Origin: Ceratothoa steindachneri
Taxonomy: Eukaryota; Arthropoda; Malacostraca; Isopoda; Cymothoidae
Reading direction: 5' to 3'
DNA length: 64,000 nt
NCBI GenBank assembly: GCA_963969495.1
Contig: OZ018318.1
Location: 101,774,641 to 101,838,640 of the forward strand
Part shown: positions 1 to 11,745 of the stretch, in pieces
Layout: every line of letters begins with the position of its first letter
Position numbering within the stretch: the first letter of the stretch is position 1
Notes under the pieces: generated by a model
Databases searched by the model: none
Told to the model about the DNA's origin: nothing
What the model saw: the letters and a program-made list of their open reading frames with translations, nothing else
Translations under genes and position numbers: made by a program

Positions 1-875
1 TGATTTGTCTTTTATTTTCTCTGGGTGGTTGGGGGGCGGAGGTGAGGTTAAATGAGGTTGATTAGTGAGCTGTGAGGAGTTAGGGGTTTGATCAGGGGAG
101 GGTTTTAGTAGAAAGTGATGGTTTGAATGGTTAGGAGATCTGGCTGGGGTACTCGTATATCAGTAGGTTCTAGCTAGAGGAAGGACAGCAATGTATGCGT
201 GATATGATCTAGGCAGTGTTTGTGTGTGTGTGGCAGGGGGGTGATATGTCAGCACTGTGTACACGCTTCTGACACTCTAGTTTACAGGACATCTCAGCTC
301 TAGATGCTAGATAGATTCAGCGCAAGAATTATTATAGAAGAAGATACTGGATTTTTATCACACATACCCTTAAAACAAGGTGAAAATCATTGGGGGGAGA
401 TGCCCGGCCAAAATTTGGTCAGGAGAAGATCTTAAAAAAATGGGCGAAGTTACGTGAAATGAAAATGCAAAAACATTAGGCAAAGGAGGAAACTACTTGG
501 CTCACAAAAGCCCTGGATAACGCGTAACTCTCCTACACGTTCCGAGTAATAGTAAGATTAAATAAATAATAATAATGTACAATTCGACCGTAATCCGAAC
601 CCATACCAGTATTTTGTTTATGTTGAAGGTACCTGGCACGGACCAATGTCCCCATAAAAGACCAACACAAGTTGAAATGTGTCAAGATTTGGGAAACATG
701 GAAGAGTATTTGGGATTTTTGAAAAAGTGAAAAAGATCCTGTAGTTATAGGAGAAAACATGAGAAGGTAAAGAATTTCGATGTGTGGGGAAATAAACAGG
801 AATCAGGGCAGCCCACCCTTGAGTTCCTGATCGCACCCCACAAAAAGCATGAGAGGTAGAAGAGAGGAACCGATT
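1..875. other. No gene seen
   Basis: This stretch has only short chance open frames and no recognisable protein motif, repeat array or RNA fold. It is low-copy-looking or unrecognised intergenic DNA. Confidence 0.5.
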
Positions 876-883
876 CCTTAATC

Positions 884-1340
884 CAGTGGCCTTCAACCGC
901 GGTGCTGCCAGAGCCAACCAAGTGTCGCGGGAGCGACCACAAAAATATGTATTTCAAACCTAAAAAATCTGATGACACTTGAAGGTATTTTGAAATCTGT
1001 TTCTTTGTATTTTGCAACATAAAAACAAGGAAAAGGGAAAGATTGCAGATAGTAATGAAGAAATGACAGTAGCCTTGTCAATTATACGTCCCAATATTAA
1101 GAATTATCCGATATTCATCAAGCTCAAAATTCCCATTAAATTTTTAGAGGTAAAATGTATTTATTTTCAAAATTTATGTCTTATTTCGATTAAATTAGGT
1201 TAAATATCAATCGTGGTTAATTTTGAAGTGCTTTCCACATAATCATGTATTTCTACGTAAATTATATTATATTGGTGTGTCGCGGCTGCTTCTAGATAGC
1301 AATTAAGATGCCACTATCATCAAAAGGTTGAAAACTATTG
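884..1340. mobile_element. hAT-type MITE with 8-bp target duplication
   Basis: The element is 457 bp long. It begins CAGTGGCCTTCAACC and ends GGTTGAAAACTATTG, which is the inverted complement with four mismatches in 15. It is flanked by a perfect 8-bp direct repeat, CCTTAATC, at 876-883 and 1341-1348. A CAGTGG...TTCAACC terminus with an 8-bp duplication is the hallmark of the hAT superfamily. The interior has no transposase, only short chance frames, so it is a non-autonomous copy. The perfect duplication suggests a fairly young insertion. Confidence 0.9.
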
Positions 1341-1348
1341 CCTTAATC

Positions 1349-2040
1349 TCTAACCTCTTAATTAAGTAGTTTGCCTCATCTACCTATGGTTAGCCTAGAA
1401 GCGAATCATAAAAGCGCACAAATCCGCAATCTCATCGGGACCATGAATCTAAGTAACGCGATAAGAGAACGTCATAGAAAGGGGAAAATGCCCCCATTTA
1501 TCCTCCCAATTATCCTTTTCCCGGCGTCCTGCCCTACATAATAGGGTGTTCCAGACCCTCAGATTAAAGTCTTTTGAATCAATTTGAGGCGGCAAGCGAC
1601 CCAATTACGCCCCCATTGCGGCTTGGGGTAACCAAAATGTTTTCGACGCGCCATCTTCGTACAAAGGACCAACTGACTCTTTTTTTTACGGACTAACTTC
1701 TCCATTGCTCGGCATTGCTCTGTAAACATGAGGTCGTGTTTTTCTTACTTATGTAGTATTCATTCCTCTTATTGATTTGAGGGATGGGGGAGGTAGATAT
1801 GTTCTGCCAGTACAGCATATATTCCTTCATCAAGGCGTTGTTAAATGTTATATAAAAAAAAGTATGAGGGCAGTAGGAAAATGGGCAACGTGCAGTACTC
1901 CAGTCACTTATGGGAGTATTCCTCATGGACACCACGAAACCACCAAAGATTTTATGATTGCTGCCAAGACACAATACCTCTTCCCCTCCAAAAGAGGACC
2001 CCTGTGGACCTTTGAACTCAACAGAGATAGTTTTTTCTGA
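1349..2040. other. No gene seen
   Basis: No protein family or repeat array was recognised. Two overlapping short open frames on opposite strands around 1693-2040 have no recognisable composition or motif. Confidence 0.5.
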
Positions 2041-3090
2041 TAGTTATGTAAATTTCTTTATCCTGACTGTCTTTCTGATCTTTATGTGAATTTCATTTCT
2101 CCGATGGGCTTTCTGATTTTTATGTGAATTTCATTATCCATATTTTCATTCTGAACTTTATGTCAATTTCCTTATCCAAACTGTCTTTCTGATCTTTATG
2201 TGTATTTCATTATCGGGTCAGTAGATCTCGTCTAGGATGCGAGGGACGGAAGCCACTCTTTACTAAGAAGAGTGTTGGTGCCAAAATAATTGGCCCCTTT
2301 TTTCCCGGTCGCTCAATTTTGTCTTATATTTAAGCTGTTCAAGACCAGCGAGTGTCAGTTAATTAGCCCCATCCCCCTCCGTCCCTATTCAATCATGGAC
2401 CAGATTCCCCGCCCTGATATAAAAATCAGAAAGACAGTTCGGATAAGGAAATTCACATAAATATCAGAAAGACAGTTCGGATAAGGAAATTCACATAAAG
2501 ATCAGAAATACACTTCGGATACGGAAATTCACATAAAGATCAGAAAGACAGTTCGGATAAGGAAATTCACATAAAGATCAGAAAGACAGTTCGGATAAGG
2601 AAATTCACATACAGATCAGAAAGACATTTCGCATAAAGAAATTCGCAAAAAGATCAGAAAGACATTTCGGATAAGGAAATTGACATAAAAATCAGAAAGA
2701 CAGTTCGGATGAGGAAATTCACATAAAGTTCAGAAAGACAGTTCGGATAAGGAAATTCACATAAAGATCAGAAAGACAGTTCGGATAAGGAAATTCACAT
2801 AAAGATCAGAAATACAGTTTGGATAATGAAATTAACATAAAGATCAGAAAGACATTTCGGATAGGGAAATTCACATAAATATCAGAAAGATATTTCGCAT
2901 AAGGAAATTCACCATAAAGTTCAGAAAGATAGTTCGGATAAGGAAATTCACATAAAAATCAGAAAGACAGTTCGGATAAGGAAATTCACATAAAGATCAG
3001 AAATTGAGTTCAGATAATTAAATTCACATAAAGATCAGAAAGACAATCCAGGTAGTGTTGATTCTCATAAAGATCAGAATGACAGTCAAT
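2041..3090. repeat. 38-bp minisatellite in two opposed arrays
   Basis: The unit contains GATCTTTATGTGAATTTC followed by CTTATCCGAACTG. About five units run in this direction at 2041-2215. After a unique spacer (about 2216-2420) about 17 units run as the reverse complement (AAAGATCAGAAAGACAG...GGATAAGGAAATTCACAT) to 3090. The two arms could pair into a very large hairpin. A single diverged unit with the same neighbouring sequence appears again near 27610-27665, so the sequence is dispersed as well as tandem. Confidence 0.9.
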
Positions 3091-3099
3091 AGTGAGCCC

Positions 3100-5190
3100 G
3101 AAATTACTAGAGTACCGTTTCCCTTTGAGTCTAAGTTAGCACAGACGGTTGGTTCAATTTTCTGCCACTCTTCATGAATTTTGGCTGTTGATTCACTTCT
3201 TTAGGAACATTTGTACACCGTCACTCTTATGCCCAAGTGTGACCACAAATGTTGAATGGGGTTGAGGTCTGGAGATTAAGGGGGGCCATTCCATCAACAT
3301 CACCCCTTTCTTTTCAAACTAACCCTTTGAGACTCTAGATGTGTGGCATGGAGCATTGTCTATTTGGAAGATTACACCATCTGGTATGAAATTGTGGGGG
3401 AATTCCACGTGGAATTTCTTTTCTAGCACGGAAGTGACCTCCATGCGCTGTAGAAGATTCTAGAATTTGGTTAGGTTTAAATTGGTAAGCTTCGCCCCCT
3501 TCCCTCCCCCATCCACAAGCGGTAGCCTCGAACTGTATCCACCACGGACCACCTTTACGCGGGTTAGAATCGCCTCGGCGTGAAGATTCGAGGCCATTTG
3601 AAAGTAGCGCTGTTTCCCCCACCCCCGCGGGTTGAGCCTCAGATATATATAGGGCTCGTCTTCCATGTGGCAGACACAGAGTTGAGGAGTCTCGCCCGGA
3701 CCCAAAAAGATTCCCCTAGTTCCAAGTCAGGTGCTAACGACAAAGCAAAGTGACGGCTGAACTTTTGTGTCTTGGAATTAACCCAGCCAGTGAGGTAATT
3801 CCATTTGACCATCGCCACCGAGTGATTTTTGCGACTCCACTCGTCAACTCCTGTCGAAGCCCTCCTCGTTCTCCCCTCGTTTTCAGGTGACCGAAATACC
3901 CTCCCCTGGACCGGACGTTACCGCCCCTCCCCCCTTACTTTTGGAGACCCGTCATCACGTTAACTTCCCACTCAGAAGATCCGAGTGCCCTCGCCTCACG
4001 TTTATTGCCTGCAGAAGACATCCGTGAAGCCTTACCCTGACGTCTCACCCGGAATCTTCCGTAAGCCAACCCCTCTACCCCTTCAGCAACCCAATTGAGT
4101 TAATCCTCCCTATTTGAATAGTCTCCTTCTGTAATACATTAATTTTTAACTTCAGAGTCTGATGCATATCTCTGCAATTCCTCCCTCGTTTACCGATGTA
4201 ATTTTGCCCATTAATTCTCTTATTTTTATGTAAATAAAATTATATTTTTCTAAATGCCTCTTTAAATAACCTTGAGCTTTGCCATTGCTCAAATTTTACC
4301 TGACCTCGTTGCACTCTTTCTCGCCGTTCCGCGCGTCGAAACTCATGGCGTTCCGTCCCTTGTCGGTTCGCCCTTATGTTATTGGTCCCTCCCCCATAGA
4401 TATAATATGGTATTGATATAATGCAATGTCATACCACGACAGTCATCATTGAAACTTTACCTAAGGAAGGTTGATATCTTAGTCTAACATGCTGGTGTAA
4501 GTGTTGAAATTCATTCTGCCTCCACAAGTGAACAACAATCCTGGACCTGAAGACGACATGCAGCCCCAAACCATTAAACTGCCACCTACAAATTTAATTG
4601 TTGGAACAACACATCTCGGATCATAAGCTTCCCCAACTCTTCGACGAACATAAACAGCTTCAGGAGTTCCAAAGATCTGAGGAGAAATAAAAATTTTACT
4701 CATCATTTTTGGTATCCAATAAAATTGTGTACAATCATAATAAATTGGTGGAAACTAATGTGGAGAACCTACATCAAAGTTGCTTGCATCAGACCAAACA
4801 ACTTTAGCCCAATCTTCATCAGTCCAATCTTGTTCACCTGAGACAGCCACGGTTTCTTTTTAGCCTTACATCCTTTGAGCCCAGCTTCTAATAACCTTCT
4901 TCTACTGTACGTCTTCATATCTCTTTGTTTGTTGCCGCCCGAAACTCAGCAGATAAATCGGAAGAGTTTTTTTCCTGTCGGCGAGATTTCCTTTTAAGTA
5001 ATCTCTCTTTCCTTGGAGCTGTACTCCTTTTGCGACCTTGACCATCATGATTTTTTAAATAATTGGTCTCATTGTACCTTTTAATGATTGTTTAGATACC
5101 GTTTCTCGAGCAAACCATGAACCTTTTTCTTTGGAGACATTTTTAACAAAAAATGTCACTTGTAAGTTAACACTAATATAGTCACTTAAA
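3100..5190 (-). pseudogene. Tc1-type transposase remnant, split by a solo LTR
   Basis: Read on the minus strand, the conserved Tc1 blocks appear in order. They are a basic region RKRSTAPRKERLLKRKSRR near 5030-4970, RRRLLEAGLKGCKAKKKPW near 4900-4850, DWTDEDWAKVVWSDASNF near 4835-4780 (first catalytic D), GGSLMVWGCMSSSGPG near 4590-4545, then after an interruption FQIDNAPCHTSRVSK near 3370-3330 (second catalytic D) and SPDLNPIQHLW near 3280-3245 (third acidic block, with Q where E is usual). Stops and frameshifts occur throughout. The frame resumes cleanly if the insert at 3449-4489 is skipped. The family moves DNA by cut-and-paste into TA sites; this copy cannot make an active enzyme. Confidence 0.85.
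3449..4489 (+). mobile_element. Solo LTR inserted in a Tc1 transposase
   Basis: About 1,041 bp of sequence unrelated to Tc1 interrupts the reading frame exactly between TYTS and MEVTSVLEKK. The insert starts TGTAGAAGATTC and ends AACA, giving the TG...CA ends of an LTR. Flanking bases TGCGC (3444-3448) and TGCTG (4490-4494) could be a mutated 5-bp duplication. A TATATATAGGG box near 3645 and an AATAAAA signal near 4214 fit an LTR promoter and poly-A signal on the plus strand. Its start resembles the LTRs at 46171 and 11740 (minus). No gag or pol is present. Confidence 0.65.
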
Positions 5191-5430
5191 AAATAGGAAT
5201 AAACGTTAGTATCAAACATTGAATGGCAGAAGGTTGCCCCAACTTCTTATGCACAAAATGAAAAATCGCATAAAAGCGGCAATAAAAATCAAAATTAGGA
5301 CACATCAAATATTAATTATTGATAGAATATAGACAAAAGTGTTTATTTGTATCATGTGAAGTATAAATTAAATGAGTATCAATCATATTCTTCACTTTTT
5401 CATACCTGCCCCTATAATTTTGGCCAAGGA

Positions 5431-5445
5431 TATATATATATAATA

Positions 5446-5529
<84 letters not shown>
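5431..5529. repeat. (TA)n tract, about 99 bp
   Basis: Near-pure TA dinucleotide repeat with one imperfection (TAATAATTTA). It ends where the left arm of the palindrome at 5526-5968 begins. Confidence 0.95.
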
Positions 5530-5532
<3 letters not shown>

Positions 5533-5968
5533 AAGGCCCAGAGAAATGAAAACTGGTAACACAACCCGGAAAAACGCTAAGGAAAATATTACGTGAACCA
5601 AGGAAACTTAAGAAAGAAAATGGGAGATATAAAAACGGAGAAAAATAGGGCAAACTATTTTAGCCGTTATATATATAAAAATGAATTAATGAGTTGGATT
5701 TGAACCTGTGTCATCAAGCGCTCATCGCCAAAGGATGATAGCTCTGGCGATGAGCGTCTTGGTCATAATAGCGATGAGCGCTTGATGACACAGGTTCAAA
5801 TCCAACTCCTTTATTCATTTTTATATAACGGCTAAAATAGTTTGCCCTATTTTTCTGCGTTTCTATATCTCGCATTTTCTTTCTTAAGTTTCCTTGGTTC
5901 ACGTAATATTTTCCTTGGCGGTTTTCCAGGTTGTGTTACTAGTTTTCATTTCTTTGGGCTTTAAATAT
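5526..5968. mobile_element. Large palindromic foldback with tRNA-like box B
   Basis: The arms at 5526-5728 and 5771-5968 are inverted copies of about 200 bp, separated by a loop of about 42 bp. Each arm carries a tRNA promoter box B-like string (GGTTCAAATCC) close to the loop. On the plus strand AGCTCTGGCGATGAGCG at about 5740 resembles a box A. This suggests two head-to-head copies of a tRNA-derived SINE-like sequence, with TA-rich DNA on both outer ends. There is no coding capacity. Confidence 0.8.
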
Positions 5969-6000
5969 ATCTATTATATTTCACGTGTCATGTGATTTTC

Positions 6001-6003
<3 letters not shown>

Positions 6004-6038
<35 letters not shown>
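6004..6038. repeat. (TA)n tract
   Basis: 35 bp of TA repeat. It forms the left border of the foldback at 6039-6332. Confidence 0.95.
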
Positions 6039-6042
<4 letters not shown>

Positions 6043-6329
6043 GAACTCAATAGCTAGTTATGGTATATGGTAGTGAAACCACTGTATAAGAGCCTATATT
6101 TATTTTCGAGACTAGTTTCGGTACGAAGGTTGCCATACCCTTTTTAGTTGTATACTGAGAATGACCTCCCCCTTCCTTTTCTATTTCCTTTTCTCCTGAT
6201 ATTGAGGCTGTGTAGCGACTTTTGTATGTATTCCATTCTCGGTATACGACTGAAGAGGGTATGGTAAAATTCGTACCGAAATTAGTCTCGTAAATAAGTT
6301 CTATGCTCCTACATAGTGGTTTCACCACT

Positions 6330-6332
<3 letters not shown>
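6039..6332. mobile_element. Foldback element with hammerhead-like cores (family A, copy 1)
   Basis: This TA-bounded element has inverted arms. The left arm starts GTGAAACCACTGTATAAGAG near 6072 and its complement ends near 6328. The plus strand has CTGAAGA (6250-6256), a stem-forming spacer GGTA...TACC, GAAAT (6278-6282) and GTC (6285-6287), in hammerhead order. The left arm has the same on the minus strand with intact GAAAC but a decayed CTAAAAA box. The same family recurs at 59117-59440. I interpret it as a non-autonomous Penelope-related cassette. Confidence 0.7.

Positions 6333-6393
<61 letters not shown>
6333..6393. repeat. (TA)n tract
   Basis: 61 bp of TA repeat, the right border of the foldback element. 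Confidence 0.95.
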
Positions 6394-6397
<4 letters not shown>

Positions 6398-7019
6398 GGG
6401 CACCCTTCAAAACTCCTCTAGCTGTCGGAGATCATTCATAATCGATTATCCAAAAGCGAAATTCCGGTTAATTAAAGCTTCTAAAAATAACAAGTGGGAG
6501 AATCTACTACCTGTCTGACCTCCGTCTCTGCTGTCAATCTATTTTAGCTATCTATTATATCACAACCGATTATCTATCTATCTACCCGACCCGAAAGTGG
6601 ATTTCATGTGTACCCTGGTCATTGCTATTGCGCTTTAAATTCGAAGGGGAAAAATATCGATTTCCATATCTTTTTTTCTATCTATTTTCTCTTTATTGAT
6701 AATCTATCTATCAATCTATCGTACACACGTTGCCAACGGCCAATTTCCTCGAGTGCTTCAGCTACTTCCCCGCTGTGAATTATCATCCTCACATTTCATT
6801 AATAATTCATTTTTATTTAATTAAGGTTCCGTTTGGATGAGTCGTCAACTGCGAAGCCTCATCCATCCCACCCGTCGGCAGCACATTCGCTCATCCATCA
6901 CACGACGATACCGACAGGTGTACAGAGCTCCGTCATGCCCGAAAGGCTCTTCTGGTCCACCTCATAAACAGATTCAAATGATGGGAAACTCTCGCTCTAA
7001 CATTAGGCCTATTTCAACT
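6394..7019. other. No gene seen; scattered ATCT tetranucleotides
   Basis: Interrupted CTAT/ATCT tetranucleotide runs occur between about 6535 and 6725. Nothing else was recognised. Confidence 0.5.
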
Positions 7020-7330
7020 TCATCTTTATCTATCTATCTACTTCTTCGTCTTTGTATTCTTCCTTTTCTTTGTTGCCGTCGTCTTCGTCCTCGTCTGTTT
7101 CGTATTCATCTTCTTCGTCTTTATCTTTACCTTTCTCTGTCTGTCTCTTTCTGTCTTTGTTTTTGTCTTTGTCTATGTATTTGTCTCCGTCTTTGTGCGT
7201 CTTTGTCTGTCTCTCTCTGTCTTCAGCTTCGTCTTCCGCGTCTTTTTCTGCGTCTTCTTCTTTTTCTACTTTTTATCATTATTATTAATCTTATTATTCT
7301 CATTAAGCGTATTATTATTTTTATTCATTA
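7020..7330. repeat. Pyrimidine-rich tract (CTTTGT/CTTCGTC repeats)
   Basis: Strong strand asymmetry: almost all C and T on the plus strand, with degenerate TCTTTGTCTTTGTC-type repeats ending in an ATT-rich piece. Three overlapping open frames rich in L, S and F are a consequence of this composition. Confidence 0.85.
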
Positions 7331-7677
7331 AATTATTATTATCGGGGCCACCCTATATGCCGGTATTTTCAATCTAATTAATGCCGTGTAAGAGATATCA
7401 GCAGTATCAGAAACAAACAATTTATTCAGTTAATCCCTCCGGTTAATCGGTTCAGTTGAGTGGATTAGCAGAAGCGGCTTTGAGATCAGTTGACATTAAT
7501 TTAGATTTATTTTGAGGCGACGACCGAAATGCGGCCGAGATTGCACCGAGCGACAGAGGCGGACGGAACGACGCCGAACGACTGCTGCTGAGGGGATGCA
7601 GCGGAGGGACAACGCGCACGTATGTACATACAGCCACTCGCCGGAGAAGGTAAGGATTGTTTTGGTTTGTTTTTAGT

Positions 7678-7872
7678 TGTGTGCACGCGACTCTATAAGT
7701 TACTATGGCGGTCGGTCGGATGGTAACCATTTTACTTTTCAATGAGTTTTAGAAAGTTTGGAAGGTCGTAAGGTCAGATATGTTTGTTAATTGATAATAC
7801 GTTTGTTAATTATTTTTTTCAAAATGATTGAAATAATTGAGAGCACGCGACTTAGGTCTGTTGACCTTGTTT
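7678..7872 (+). repeat. Dispersed repeat, copy A
   Basis: This segment runs from GCGACTCTATAAGTTACTAT through GGATGGTAACCATTTTAC to GACTTAGGTCTGTTGACC. It reappears as the reverse complement at 58468-58641, with conserved ends and a diverged middle. It is probably a family of about 200 bp that is short, non-coding and interspersed. No clear terminal repeats were found. Confidence 0.8.
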
Positions 7873-10203
7873 TTATTAAAAATTGTGGGGCTCGAATATT
7901 TGGGGGTGATGGGAAAGTGGGAGTGAGTTAGTTGTATGTTTGCCAGTGTATGTAGGCTTGTCTCTCTGACTGCCTGTTTTTTTGTTTTTTTGTTACGTCT
8001 ACATGTCTGTTTGTTCGTAGGTCGGGATTTCAACATAATGTCACCTCCTCCTAACTTTGCACAGAAAGACAAAATGAATTTTATTTTTAGAGCCATTTTT
8101 AGTCTTTGAAGGACCCTTTAGCTTCTTTTTACGCTCTGACATCTCTGTGGGGTTCTTGAGTGATGGATTGCAGGAGGGTTTTCTCCCAGAAAAGACAGGC
8201 GCTACTCATGAGTTCCATCGGTATTTGGGTGCTTTTATCAGTGCCATTTCTATACTTTACTCTTGGGTGATTTTGCTTAAAAAATTCCCTTTAGTGGGAA
8301 GTTCGCCCCCCCCCTCCTTAATTTTTCACGTATTTGACTACAGCTCTAATTAGAACTTTTTAATAAAAGTCATCCTCACCTTTTAGAACTTGACAGTAGC
8401 GGCCATATTCTATCTGCAATTGATCCATAAATAATCATTTAATCAATTAAAAAGATCCATTTCAATACACACATTCTCATCCAAAGGAAAAAATGGAATA
8501 CAAAAATGGATTTTGCTCTCATAGTCAATATTTTCGAAATAGTTCGTAAACTAATTTAAGATTTTTAAATTTCTCCGAAACAAGAAAAAAAAGGAAGGCA
8601 TAAATATTTAAGCACAAATAATCTCGGAAACGATCAACACTCTAAGCACTTGCACGACTAACGAGGGCACAAAAAAAATAGAGAAAATTCTCGGAAAGGA
8701 TAAAGGCGGGAAATGGAAATATTTTGTCGCGGAGAAAATGGCGGTAAGAAAAAAAAGATGGCTGGAAATCGAACAAATAGTGATTATCATCAGGACATCT
8801 CTCGTCTCGGAATGCTAAGATTCCTTGTTCGGCTCCCTGATTAGTATCGCGAACATTTTCAGAAAACCCATTTAAACACACACGCCCAGACATACACGCA
8901 CCAAACTTGTACACGGACGTACACCAGCAAGTGGAGTCTCCTGCTCATTTCAAGGATCGAAAATAATGAAAATCGCTAAAAGCTCCACAGTTTACTAAAT
9001 TATTAATTTCAGCCACATGATAACTAGAACTTAGAAATAAGAACTAGCTTAAAGTCTATGTATTACATCGAATTTACAGTCAGTTAAACTATACTCCATC
9101 CCTTTCCCTCGCACACACACCACAACATCTATCGATTCTCCCTCTCTTTGCTATATTTTCGTTTTAGACATTTTTTTTAACATTCCTGTAATATATTTTA
9201 CGAAATAAAACCACATATTTACCTGTTTGTCTATTACTGGTCGAATAGACAAACACTCAATTCCATTCACTTTCTTTTCCACTGACATCGTGTTTATTCT
9301 GAATAAATCGGGATTATTTGGGTCCTGAATAGAGGGTTGCTCTACCCCATCGCCCGCTATTCGTGGTCAGACCCAGCGGGAGACTGGATCCTGGCACGCC
9401 CCGCCCTGCGCCAATGGGAGAACGCCAAGGGAAGTGATCAACCTCCTTTGACGGATCATTAGCAAATCAGAGAACCGTCCTGGGCCCGCTAAATGGACCT
9501 ATTAATGGACTATTCTAGCTAAATTTGGATTAATGAAGGGCCTCGGTCTGAGTATTATTCTTGTATTTACTTAACAAATAATCAAAACTCAATCAAGGTA
9601 TCGGTATGAAATCTGTATGATTAGGGAAGTTAAAATATGTTTTACCCTTGTCTAAATTACTAGTGTCTCATTTTTCAAAATGTTTTAGACAAAGGTAAGT
9701 TAACCATGATGTCTTTAGCTGTTTACTAAAACCTCGAATAGTTTTGGATGACTGACGCTAAACTTTGCTGTGATGTGTTTCCAAGTAATAATACTTTTTT
9801 AATATCGATGATCAAAAAATAAATAAATATATAAAGTAAATTAAACTATAAAAGGGGAAAATTGGGGGAATTTGGCATCCCTTTTTTTAAACAAAACCTT
9901 TTCAAAATGTTTCGACAGTAAAGCTTGAAATAACGTAAAGGATTCCAATAATTTAATTTAATTAATTGGCAAACTTACTATCGAGTTAATTTACAAATGA
10001 TAATACCCCAAATACTTCATCTCTCACCAAATAATAATATATTAAATTATCACCGAATGAAATCAGCCTAAAGTGTGACATGACTAATTGTGGCGACTGT
10101 CGGGAAGATTTTTCGAGGGAAAAGAGATCGCAATTCCCTTGAATTTGCCCTTGTTTGGCTGAACAGGTTACCTTGAGATGACCTGTTGGATTGTTTAGAG
10201 GCA
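7873..10203. other. No gene seen
   Basis: This is 2.3 kb of AT-rich sequence with only short uninformative open frames. A GC-richer patch at 9330-9500 was examined and not recognised. Confidence 0.45.
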
Positions 10204-10424
10204 AAAATGTCCAGCAGGTTTGTCTAGGGTACTGAATCCGTCAGAGTTGGGGTCCGGAGGCATGAAATTTGTGAGAGTTCGGGTTCGGGGGTATTAGATT
10301 TGTCAGAGTTGGGGTTCAAGGGGATTGAATTTGTTAGAGTTCGGGTTCGGGAGTATTGGATTTGTCCGAGTTGGGTTTCGGGGGATTGAATTTGTCGGAG
10401 TTAGGGTTGGGGTTTATGGTTCTG
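10204..10424. repeat. 30-bp minisatellite, left part
   Basis: Units of the type GGGGTTCGGGGGATTGAAT followed by TTGTCAGAGTT. The array is cut at 10424 by the solo LTR and continues at 11746. Confidence 0.9.
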
Positions 10425-10467
10425 TGTCGAGGGATAGGCCGAGGGGTGGTTGGAGTTTTCTCCGACT

Positions 10468-10469
<2 letters not shown>

Positions 10470-10530
<61 letters not shown>
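10470..10530. repeat. (TA)n tract inside the LTR
   Basis: 61 bp of TA repeat. Confidence 0.95.
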
Positions 10531-10532
<2 letters not shown>

Positions 10533-10727
10533 TATTATCCCGAATGCGGAGTCGTCGTACTACTCCTTATATTTCGTTCGGCCCGTGTGCCCTGAATGGG
10601 GTTATTGACTCAGAGTGCTTAGAGGTTGGCTACGGAGGGATTGGAATGAACTTTGCCAGCAAACGATCCAAAGGAAGTTAGATACACAATAATATGAAAA
10701 TAAAGTTTTAATGAACACTAAACAAGA

Positions 10728-10730
<3 letters not shown>

Positions 10731-10798
<68 letters not shown>
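10731..10798. repeat. (TA)n tract inside the LTR
   Basis: 68 bp of TA repeat preceded by AACAAGAAAA. Confidence 0.95.
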
Positions 10799-10803
<5 letters not shown>

Positions 10804-11745
10804 AATAAGGTGCTTTGAGAGATAAATTAATAAGTGAATCTCAGATATCTCTCTAGGCTTGTAAATAACTATTCACTATGTAAATCCCAATACACTTGTA
10901 ATGTTGGTAAGCTTCGCGGTGAAGTTGGGGAATGTGAAAGAGAAGGGTTACTTTGGAACCTGATGTTCGGGTGGTGCTGGTGAGTGAAGGTGGTGAGATA
11001 AGGGGCCGAGATGATGAGGTAGGTTCTCCAAGGACCGACCTGATCCCACAATTCCGTTACGATTCTGCTGCAAGAAGGCAGTGACGGGAGCTTCTTGTTA
11101 CAGAGGGTCCTACGCTCGTGAACTCCGAGGAATCTTGGGTGCCTCTGTGAGGATTGGGGGATGGGGGTGAAGTGACCTATCGACGCGTAGGGTCACAGAG
11201 AAAAGCCGAGATGTAGTTTTCTCGCTTAGGGAACCAGAGTGAGGCTGTTTGTAGCTTCGTCTCTGAACGTGAGTACGAGCATGGGTCCCCGTTGACTTGC
11301 AGATCAACGGGGTAAGGAGCCTCCCTAACTGGGACTGATCTCTCTCTGAAGACTTGATGCTTTGACGATTTACCACTACACCGATAGATGGCAATTCTTG
11401 TCCCGCCAGACGCTGTGCAAGCTCTACTAGTGAGGGTTAAAAGAATGCATCTTTTATACTCTAAACTCGAGAGAGGTTCTCATAGCGTTGGAAGTAGATT
11501 AGATGCAAAGCTCCTCTATTTCGTCCTTTATAAACTTCCGGCAACCAACGGAAGCGAAGATGGGCTCCCATCTATCGATAACCAGTTGAGGAAGGGACTC
11601 GGTGGTTAGCTGAGATGGCCGGCGGTTTCTTCCGGTGGAAGGCCATCAGATATCGGGCCGGAAAGGGAAGGTTTGATAACCCGGCCTGCCCGAACGTGAG
11701 GTGAGGAAACGGAGGGGGAGCCATAGGCTATTCTCCTACATTCTG

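Larger units (their letters stand above)
10425..11740 (-). mobile_element. Solo LTR interrupting the 30-bp minisatellite
   Basis: The insert has TG...CA ends (TGTCGAGGG at the plus-strand start, CTCCTACA at the end). It is flanked by a perfect 5-bp duplication TTCTG (10420-10424 and 11741-11745). Read on the minus strand it begins TGTAGGAGAATAG, resembling the LTR at 46171 (TGTGGAAGAATACGG), so it belongs to the same or a related family. TATAAAGG and TATAAAAG boxes on the minus strand near 11535 and 11460 could be LTR promoters. It contains two (TA)n tracts (10470-10530 and 10731-10798) that add to its length. No internal gag or pol remains. Confidence 0.75.

Noticed and set aside
6837..7377. 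Leu/Ser/Phe-rich membrane-like small proteins
   Set aside because: They derive from a pyrimidine-rich low-complexity tract and are open in three frames at once.
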